DNA of 50,690 bases from Pholiota molesta (lineage: Eukaryota > Basidiomycota > Agaricomycetes > Agaricales > Strophariaceae), in NCBI GenBank assembly GCA_014925825.1, contig JACGCK010000289.1, positions 1-50,690 of the forward strand, written 5' to 3'. A program made the translations under genes and the position numbers. The notes under the pieces were generated by a model, which was not told the origin of the DNA, ran no database searches, and saw only the letters and a list, made by a program, of their open reading frames with translations. Positions 43,801-50,690 of the stretch are shown one piece after another. Within the stretch, counting starts at the first letter, position 1; each line of letters starts with the position of its first letter.

Positions 43801-44505
43801 TACCTATAGAAAGCTGCTTTGATTATGGAAAACGACCCAGCGGTTGCGGAGGAAAGCAGCCATCAATGTGTGCGCTTATTTCTCCCAAATAGTAATTCGC
43901 TTCTAGGGCCTGAACCAATAAAGCTATCCATATGATTTTTTCACAGGTGGATTTAGAATTTAATTCCGCATCTTTCGGTATAATATGGTCCCAGTGGGTC
44001 CTATATAGGGTGCACCAGCTACCCAGGTGCATTTCCAATAATATTGGGAAAATGCTATTTTAGGCATTTCCCACCCCTAGGAGGGTCCCTGCCTCATTTG
44101 CAGTCATGTGTGGTCATGTGGTTAGGTAGTAGGTCATGTGTTTGGCCCTTGATGGCATATTTGATGGGCCAATGAGCAGAAAGTACCAAAATGGGCCAAA
44201 TCTAATCATAGATAAACAAGTGCTGACAAATGATGCAGAAAAAAAGCGAATCTAATCAGGTTTTCTTCTTTTGGAAAAAATTGATTGCTTCCTTTTTGGG
44301 ATGACCCTGACAATGGTGTCGAGCACTGTTCGACACCGTTGAGCACAGTGAGCAGCAATGAACACATGGTGAGCAGCAATATTGCCACTGGCTTAGGGCA
44401 GAGATATTCAAAGTCAGTTAGGTGGGGTGGCTGCGCACCTGAGTTACCATCCTGGATGCACTTTCTTTCCTGGGCAACTTGCCATGTCCCATGCATGATA
44501 TCAAC
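40836..44505. mobile_element. FB2: giant foldback (palindromic) element, about 3.67 kb
   Basis: The left arm (about 40836-42640) and right arm (about 42719-44505) are reverse complements at roughly 90% identity around a spacer of about 78 bp. Near the tips both arms carry CCCAGGAAAGAAAGTGCATCC and a zone of CTGCTCACTG-type repeats. The inner arm shares blocks with FB1 in the same order, for example GTAGGT-TT-GAA...AACGCG..CCTTGATCA...CGTC, ACCTTTCTA and TCTCCTGAATTT. No coding capacity is evident. It truncates Gypsy-3 on the left and abuts a GTC-rich tract on the right. No TSD was identified. Confidence 0.82.
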
Positions 44506-44610
44506 AGACACTGGTGGTACCGTCGTCGCTACTGTCGTCATCACCGTCGTAGTACCGTCGTCACCGCTGTCGTCGTACTGTCCGCTCGCCGTCGTCGCTG
44601 TCGTCGGTCA
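44506..44610. repeat. GTC/CGT-rich trinucleotide tract, left half
   Basis: Low-complexity (CGTCGT-type) sequence interrupted by Gypsy-2 at GGTCA; the other half is 50544-50690. The two halves read as one imperfect trinucleotide tract. Confidence 0.65.
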
Positions 44611-44753
44611 TGTTACGGTCAGGGACTTGGCGAGGACGTGAATAACGAGTTAAGATGCGCGTTGTTTCGACGAGACGTACAAGTGAGCTACGTACGGACT
44701 AAGTAAGCTAGGTGAGACAAAACACATGACTAACTACGGACTTGATCATAACA
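44611..44753 (-). repeat. Gypsy-2 3' LTR
   Basis: 143 bp, identical to 50401-50543. On its inner side the minus strand has a purine-rich tract AAAAAGGGAGATGA (44767-44754), the likely PPT. Confidence 0.95.
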
Positions 44754-47700
44754 TCATCTCCCTTTTTACGAGGGAGTGTAACGAGTGGGAGGTTTGGAAA
44801 CACGACCAGAAAGTAAAGTAGTGGAAGTGGGAGGAACGTAATTAGAACGAAGATTTTGTGAAAATAATGGGGGAGAAATAGGACGAATAGGATGAAATAC
44901 AGAAGCAGAAGACACACCAAGATTACTATCTACGAGTGACCGTTCAGCAGAAAGTGACCGTTGGGGTAACAGAGACCGTGTGGGAACCGAGGGACCAGGG
45001 ACATTGTGGGGCAATGGAGCGGATGGGGCATGGACGGAGGACGGGGACGGCGGAGCGGGCGCGGGAGCGACGGACGACGGAGGCTGTGAGGGATCAGAAA
45101 TATTAGTATCGAAGGGAAATTGTTGTTGAAGAATTAAAGGATGAGGCCGTGGTGCACGAGGGTGACGACGGTGGAATTTTTCTATAAGTTCATTAGAAGA
45201 AGAAGGAATGTCGGAGAGGGGAACCCAGGAGTTTTCGGCGTCGGGTAAGCTGAACCAATGTACGAGGTATTCGTAACGATGGCCGGTTTTACGAGAGTCG
45301 AGGATGTTAGAAATGGATAAGGCGGGGTCGGAAATAGAGAAAGGCTCGGGATCGGAATGGGAATGGAATTCGGAGGGGTCATTATAGGGTTCGAGGAGAG
45401 AGGTGTGGAAGACGGGGTGGAGACGAGAGAGATAGGAGGGAAGACGAAGAAGATAGGATTGCTTGCCGACTTCTCGAACAATTGGATAAGGTCCAAGGCG
45501 GCGGTGATCAAGCTTGAGAGAGGGACGGGTGGTACGGATGTTACGACGTAGGAGCCAGACTAGTTGGTCGGGTTGGTAGTGAGGGGAGGAGAGAGCATGT
45601 TCGTTGAAATATTTTTGTTGTTTTTCTTGCGAATACGTGAGTTCGGCACGAAGTTCTTGGTGAATGACGTCTAGGCGTTCAGTGAGATCGGAGGCGGCTG
45701 GGACTGATACGTTTTCGGAGAGTTTGGGAGAGAAAGTGGGATGGAAACCGTAGTTGGCGAAGAAAGGAGATTGTTTGGTGGAGGCGTTATCGCTGTTGTT
45801 GAATACAAACTCGGCGAGAGGAAGGTAGTCAACCCAGTCGTCTTGCTGGTAAGACGAGTACGCGCGCAGATAGGTCTCAAGAGTCTGGTTGGTACGTTCC
45901 GTGAGACCATCTGAGCGCGGGTGGAAAGCTGTAGAAGTTCGTGACTCAATGTCGAGACGCTTTGTTAGTTCTTTCCAAAAATTCGAAACAAAGAGAGCAC
46001 CACGGTCAGAAATAATAGAATCAGGAAGACCGTGGTAGCGAAAAATGCGGTCGATGAAGATCCACGCAAGGTCGAAAGCAGTCATAGACTCGTTGCACGG
46101 AATGAAATGTGCAGCACGAGTTAAACGATCACAAATGACAAAAATTGAATCATACCCATGGGACTTCGGAAGCTTGACGATGAAGTCCATTGATAGCGAT
46201 TTCCAAGGACGGTTGGGAATGTCGAGAGGTTGGAGAAGGCCATAGGGTTTATGACGTGGTATCTTGGTACGACAGCATGTATCGCACGCCGAGACATAAC
46301 GACGCACGTAGGTGTAGATCCCAGGCCAGGAGTAGTCACGAAGGACTCTCTGTACCGTGTTGGTCCGGCCGGGATGACCACCAAGAACGCAGTCATGACG
46401 CGAGAACAAAATCTCGGCGCGTAGAGACTTGGGAACGTAGACACGGCCCTTGTGAAAGACCATATCGTCCTGGAAGGTAAAGTCGGAATCGCCTCTGAGA
46501 ACCGCCTCACGCCACTCGGTATCTTCACGAAACGCGGTTTTAAAACGTTCGAGAAGTTCCGAATTGTCAATGGCGAGAGTGGTGAGAGCGTTGACAGGAG
46601 GAGAAAAAGAAATGGCATTGATCGCCGCAATATAATCTGTAGCATCAGCGGGAAAAATACGTTCGGTGTGAATAGGAGAAATTAATGCTTTCTTTTGGTA
46701 CTCCAAGACGTCATCTCCCTTTTTAGGGAAATAGTCTGGACGTCGCGACGAAGCGTCAGCGACGTTCTTGGAACCAGGAGCCCAATCGAGTCGAAAATCG
46801 AACTCGGAAAGAAACATAGACCACCGAGCTTGACGGCGATTAAGAACATGAGAAGACATAAAATACTCAAGATTTTTGTGGTCACAAATGACCGAGATGG
46901 GGTGCGAAGTTCCCATTAACCACGGTCGCATGTCGCGGAAGGAATCCACGATAGCGAGAAGTTCCTTGTCATGAACTTCGTAGTTAATTTCGGAAGGGGA
47001 GAACTTGCGAGAATGGTACGCGACGGGATGAAGTTGGCCATCATCGTCGGGTTGTTGAAGGATGCCAGACAGAGCAAAATCAGATGCGTCTGTGGCGAGA
47101 GTAGCAGGTCTAGAGGGATCAAAGTGATGGAGAACGGGATAAGAAGTGAAAGCGCGCTTGAGCTTTTCAAACGCGTCATGCGCAACATCAGAATAAGAGA
47201 AAGTCGCGTTTTTATGTGTGAGAGAATTTAATGGGAGGGCGATTGAAGCATAATGAGGAATAAAACGACGATAAAAATTGGTAAAGCCCAAAAATGATTG
47301 AATATCGCGAGTGGCATGAGGAGCCGGCCACTCAGCAATGGTGGAAAGTTTCTTTGGGTTCATCTTGATGCCGTCAGCACCGAGAAGATACCCGAGATAC
47401 TCGACCTCTGTTTTATCGAACTCACATTTCTTTGCGTTAGCAAAGAGCTGTGCGTCGCGAAGACGGTCGAGGACGAGCTTGACTTGAGCGTCATGCTCGT
47501 CTTGGGTGCGAGAAAAGATAAGAATATCGTCAAGGTAAACGACGCAGAACACGCCGACATAGTCACGTAACGTGTCCTGAATGAAAGCTTGAAAGGTCGC
47601 GGGGGCATTGGTCAACCCAAATGGCATGACGAGGTACTCATAAAGACCTAGAGAGGTCCGGAAAGCAGTTTTCCACTCGTCGCCAGCGCGAATACGAATA

Positions 47701-47785
47701 AGATTAAAAGCATTCTTCAGGTCGAGGACCGTGAAGAGTTTGCATCCGCGAGTGCGGTCGAGAAGATCATCAATATGGGGGAGAG

Positions 47786-47940
47786 GATACCTGTTTTTCT
47801 TTGTGATGGCGTTGAGACCACGATAGTCCACGCAAAGACGGAGATCGCCCGTTTTACGTTTGGTGAGATGATACCTGTTTTTCTTTGTGATGGCGTTGAG
47901 ACCACGATAGTCTTTGTGATGGCGTTGAGACCACGATAGT
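47786..47940 (-). repeat. Tandem duplications inside Gypsy-2 RT
   Basis: An 84-bp unit starting GATACCTG (47786) repeats at 47870. Inside the second copy a 29-bp unit CTTTGTGATGGCG... (47883) repeats at 47912. The insertion totals 113 bp, not a multiple of three, and falls in the RT fingers, so it disables translation of RT onward. Confidence 0.85.
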
Positions 47941-49221
47941 CCACGCAAAGACGGAGATCGCCCGTTTTACGTTTGGTGAAGAGGATGGGAGAGGCCGCTG
48001 AAGACGTCGAACGGCGGATGAACCCTTTCTTGACGTGTTCATCCACGTATTCGGAGAGCGCCTTTTGCTCATCCTGGGTGAGTCGATACATAGGACCAAA
48101 AGGAGGATCCTTCCCCTCCTCAATGTCGATAGCGCAATCGTAAGGACGATGAGGAGGAAGGTTATCGACCTTAGTCGAGGAGAAAACGGTGTTGGCCCAA
48201 GCCATATATTTTCCAGGAACAAATGGAGAAGAATCTGTAGACGGAAGAGGGTCTTTGGATTCGGAAATGTCATCTGCGAGAGAAGAAGTCGCAGCGACGT
48301 AGGCGGGAGAATTCGTAGGCACAAAACGAAGAGCAGTAACAGGAGAATTTTTAGAATATTTAGCAAAGCGATGAGGATTCGAAATGGAGATATCAGGTTT
48401 ACGAGAAGGCAAAGGATTCTCAAAAGAAGAGCGACCGAAGCCGGTCCACTTCGTGAGATACGAGAGATACGTAGGCGAAGGCGAAAGAGATATTTCGGAA
48501 TCATGCTCGAAAGGAGACGTCGCAGGGGACGGCTTTGAACGTGGAGAATGAGAAGTCAAGGAACCGCGATGTAGACCGAGGCCTAATCCGGCGGTGGTAA
48601 TTGAACACTCGTGAAGAGTATTCCGAGGAGGTAGGCGATCAAGACCGGAGCCTCTCGCAGGAACGTAGACAGGTGAGCGTGAAAGCCCACAACATGAAAG
48701 AGTAAGATCTGGATTATTCCAGTCGATGTCTGGATTATGGCGTTTAAGCCAATCGAGACCCAGAATTATGGGAAAAGCCACGGAAACAACACTCAAAGAG
48801 ATGTTCTCTGAATGTCGGTCCATGGAAAGTTGAGTCAAAACGTCTTGGGTTACAAGACCGGAAGCTATAGGACGATTGTCCACAGCGAGAATAGGAATCG
48901 GTACATCTTTTGATCGACGAGGAAGTGAATGTCGATTACAAAAGACTTCCGAAATACAAGACGCAGAAGCGCCGCAGTCAATAAGAGCATAAGTAGAGAT
49001 AGATTTTCGATTTGGGAAATTTAGAGTAATATTGATAAAGAAATGATCAGGAGAAGTCGAATCACGAAGCGAGGCAAAAATATAAGAAGGAGACGGAATA
49101 GACGAGAAGGCAATCCACTGTCCATTATTGAGCTGGACGTGGTGGATGGGCTCCGAAGGTGAGAGATGAGTCCCTACATCTGTATCCGGTAGCCCTGGGA
49201 CTGGTGAAGATGGGCTACCGG

Positions 49222-49234
49222 TCAAGCTTTTCCC
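49222..49234 (-). promoter_or_regulatory. Candidate -1 ribosomal frameshift site at gag/pol junction
   Basis: The minus strand reads G GGA AAA GCT TGA: heptamer GGGAAAA (49234-49228), of form X XXY YYZ, one codon before the gag stop. A -1 slip here enters the pol frame exactly. The pol frame has no ATG at this point, which favours frameshifting over reinitiation. Confidence 0.6.
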
Positions 49235-50325
49235 GAAGGAGAAGCTTTGGACTTTTGCGTATATTTACGCTTGGCAACGTCAGACATATTGGGACAGTCA
49301 TGGACGGTGTGTTTGCCTTGACCGCAATAAAAACATAAACCTTCCTTGCGACGACGCTCGCGTTCGCTCGGAGTGATAGGTCCACGCTTAATCGCGTCAA
49401 CCTCCATTGGGACAACATCGTTGTTCGACGACGAAGCCGCAGGAGCGTTGGTGGAAGGACGAGAATCATTAGGAAGCTGAGGGAAATAAGGCTTAGGGGC
49501 CTTAGAAGATCCATTCTGGCGTTCAAGGTTGCGACGATGAAGCTTGTTGTCAATATTAATGACAAGCTTAACATAATCATCGAGTTCCGAAGGAACATCG
49601 GTGAGTAAAGCAACAGCCAGAGCGTCCTTGACATTGTCCTTGAGACCGTCATAAAACATCTGAATCGCCGTTTGATCCGTCAGATCAAGTTCCCAAGAGA
49701 GCTCGCGGAAACGCGACGCATAATTAGACGCCGATCCCGGAGCCTGCTTGAGTTTGCGAAGCTTAGCTAAAGCAGTCGCATAGCGATCCGAATCTTCGAA
49801 ATGTTTTTTGAATGAAGTGAGGAATAAATCATAATTTTCCATGAGCTCAGGGTGGTTCTTCTCAATGGAAGTATACCACGCACTCGGGGATCCATCCTTA
49901 AGATAGAACCCGAAGTACAAGCATTTGTCTTTGCTTGTAACGAGAGCACGGCGTTGGAGAAACAAAGAATTTGAGATTTCACGCACGAAGGGATCAACCT
50001 GCTGAGCCGTTCCATCGAACATGCGAGGCTCGCGGACACGGGGAGCACCGCCAGAAGGCGCGGCGGGCGCAACGGGTGCCGGCGCCGCGGGCGCTTGATG
50101 CAAATTGAGCCGTTCGACAATTGCGGATAGCGCGGCGCGGTTGCCGGTAGTTTCGTCAGCCTGGCGGGTGACGAACGCTTCGAAGTTGTGACCAAGGCCG
50201 TAGATGGCGCGCCAGAGCGTCCTACGCTCTTCAGCTTCAGTGGGCGAAGGAGAAGAGGATTGGGGAGCAGGAATGCCCTGAGACACATCAGGCATTTGGG
50301 CCTCGGTGTCACCATGCATTGACAT
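49222..50325 (-). CDS. Gypsy-2 Gag
   Basis: 367 residues from ATG 50325-50323 to TGA 49224-49222. An N-terminal Ala/Pro-rich region is followed by the capsid-like retrotransposon Gag region (PRMFDGTAQQVDPFVREISN, WYTSIEKNHPELMENYDLFL, FEDSDRYATALAKLRKLKQ, FRELSWELDLTDQTAIQMFY). A C-terminal zinc knuckle CFYCGQGKHTVHDC (CX2CX4HX4C) binds RNA. No disabling mutation is seen. Pol lies in the -1 frame and overlaps the last codons. Confidence 0.92.
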   Translation of the reverse strand: MSMHGDTEAQMPDVSQGIPAPQSSSPSPTEAEERRTLWRAIYGLGHNFEAFVTRQADETTGNRAALSAIVERLNLHQAPAAPAPVAPAAPSGGAPRVREPRMFDGTAQQVDPFVREISNSLFLQRRALVTSKDKCLYFGFYLKDGSPSAWYTSIEKNHPELMENYDLFLTSFKKHFEDSDRYATALAKLRKLKQAPGSASNYASRFRELSWELDLTDQTAIQMFYDGLKDNVKDALAVALLTDVPSELDDYVKLVINIDNKLHRRNLERQNGSSKAPKPYFPQLPNDSRPSTNAPAASSSNNDVVPMEVDAIKRGPITPSERERRRKEGLCFYCGQGKHTVHDCPNMSDVAKRKYTQKSKASPSGKA

Positions 50326-50400
50326 TGTGCGAAAAGGGCGATAGAAGCGAGATAGACAAAAATAGACGAGATAAGCTTTTAGGTTGTGGTCGAAACAAAC
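50326..50400 (-). promoter_or_regulatory. Gypsy-2 leader with candidate self-priming PBS
   Basis: Directly inside the 5' LTR the minus strand reads GTTTGTTTCGACC. It lacks the TGG of a tRNA PBS. TTGTTTCGAC (positions 3-12) is exactly complementary to GTCGAAACAA in the LTR, a 10-bp match, as expected for Tf1-type self-priming. Confidence 0.5.
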
Positions 50401-50543
50401 TGTTACGGTCAGGGACTTGGCGAGGACGTGAATAACGAGTTAAGATGCGCGTTGTTTCGACGAGACGTACAAGTGAGCTACGTACGGACTAAGTAAGCTA
50501 GGTGAGACAAAACACATGACTAACTACGGACTTGATCATAACA
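50401..50543 (-). repeat. Gypsy-2 5' LTR
   Basis: 143 bp, identical to 44611-44753. No clear TATA box was seen. Confidence 0.95.
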
Positions 50544-50690
50544 GGTCACCGCTTTTGTAGCCGTCAACGTACCGTCCGCAGCCGTCGTCGTCGCCATCGC
50601 CATCGTCATCGTACTGTCCGCCGCCATCATGGCCGTCATTGTCGCAGCCGATTATGCCGCCGCCGCCGCCGCCCTGGGGCGAAAAGTTGG
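50544..50690. repeat. GTC/GCC-rich trinucleotide tract, right half
   Basis: Continues the low-complexity tract from 44506-44610 after the GGTCA duplication and ends in a (GCC)n run. One minus-strand frame encodes a Gly/Asp-rich low-complexity stretch; no gene is called. Confidence 0.6.

Larger units (their letters stand above)
44766..49234 (-). pseudogene. Gypsy-2 pol: protease, RT, RNase H, integrase, chromodomain
   Basis: Frame 1 starts in the -1 phase at the gag end and carries the protease (TYALIDCGASASCISE; LGLDWLKRHNPDIDW) and the start of RT (FTKRKTGDLRLCVDYRGLN). A 113-bp duplication at about 47786-47940 shifts the frame. The second frame (47948-44766, 1060 residues) holds RT with FTVLDLKNAFNLIRI and VVYLDDILIF; RNase H with ATLATDASDFALSGIL; the integrase finger (HDCVLGGHPGRTNTVQ... 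CDTCCRTK); the core (SMDFIVKLP, IISDRGALF, HPRSDGLTERTNQ); GPYPIVREVG; and a chromodomain (EYLVHWFSLPDAENSWVP). The arginine after GLTE is intact, unlike in Gypsy-1. Confidence 0.9.
44611..50543 (-). mobile_element. Gypsy-2: complete, young Ty3/Gypsy chromovirus, 5933 bp
   Basis: LTRs 44611-44753 and 50401-50543 (143 bp, TGTTA...TAACA) are identical by eye and flanked by the TSD GGTCA (44606-44610 and 50544-50548). It runs right to left: 5' LTR, leader, gag, a -1 frame pol and 3' LTR. Gag is intact. Pol is open except for a 113-bp internal duplication in the RT region that shifts the frame. Confidence 0.96.

Noticed and set aside
44285..44706. Plus-strand ORFs at the FB2 right tip and GTC-rich tract
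   Set aside because: They cross FB2, the microsatellite and the Gypsy-2 LTR, and no domain is seen.
48035..48538. 167-codon plus-strand ORF
   Set aside because: Antisense shadow of Gypsy-2 protease/RT region, rich in Arg from the opposite strand's codon use.
49225..49225. TTG as the start codon of Gypsy-2 pol
   Set aside because: No ATG is present, and the slippery heptamer at the gag stop explains pol expression better than a non-AUG start.

Overview
The window reads as genomic DNA of a filamentous, probably mushroom-forming basidiomycete (Agaricomycetes). Pointers are short introns of 45-62 nt with GT...AG ends, chromodomain Ty3/Gypsy pols, a Helitron helicase, two-gene PIF/Harbinger elements with a Myb/SANT-like partner, and a TET/JBP-like oxygenase gene. 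It is an accessory region dominated by transposable elements, and no housekeeping gene or operon is visible. The organism call is inference, because no species marker was seen.

Layout. 1-6.3 kb: the only non-transposon-like genes, a decayed Spt5-like NGN/KOW gene and a 2-oxoglutarate/Fe(II) dioxygenase-like gene. 6.6-20.6 kb: a nest made of two inverted copies of a hairpin-ended repeat (called X here), a 934-bp hAT-type element, a 675-bp TRIM whose LTRs contain a tRNA-like sequence, a perfect 166-bp inverted repeat, an 859-bp copy of Gypsy pol, a full-length Ty3/Gypsy element (Gypsy-1, 12007-17121, TSD CATTC), and the helicase half of a Helitron. 20.6-24 kb: gene-poor repeats. 24.1-28.2 kb: PIF/Harbinger-1 (24173-27841, TSD TTA) inside one hAT-MITE (Y1), with a second copy (Y2, TSD GTGGTGAT) inside its transposase. 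28.2-32.6 kb: PIF/Harbinger-2, its transposase split by a third hAT-type element (TSD CCACAATT). 32.6-36.1 and 40.8-44.5 kb: two giant palindromic foldback elements (FB1, FB2) of about 3.5-3.7 kb that are related to each other. 37.5-40.8 kb: truncated Gypsy-3. 44.6-50.5 kb: Gypsy-2, complete and young (identical 143-bp LTRs, TSD GGTCA).

How it fits together. The order of insertions can be read from target-site duplications. The ten differences found between the Gypsy-1 LTRs are all transitions at CpG. Premature stops in several coding relics are TGA where the family has arginine, as expected for CGA to TGA. This points to CpG methylation and deamination of transposons in this genome, and a TET/JBP-like gene lies 6 kb from the nearest decayed element. 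Both complete Gypsy elements lack a tRNA-type primer-binding site; the leader just inside the 5' LTR is instead complementary to the LTR, as in Tf1-type self-priming.

Least explained: the FB1/FB2 foldback family, the TRIM with a tRNA-like module in its LTR, and the palindrome/Gypsy chimera at 10.2-11.4 kb. All boundaries were read by eye. Positions backed by a TSD should be exact to the base; exon limits and foldback ends are approximate.
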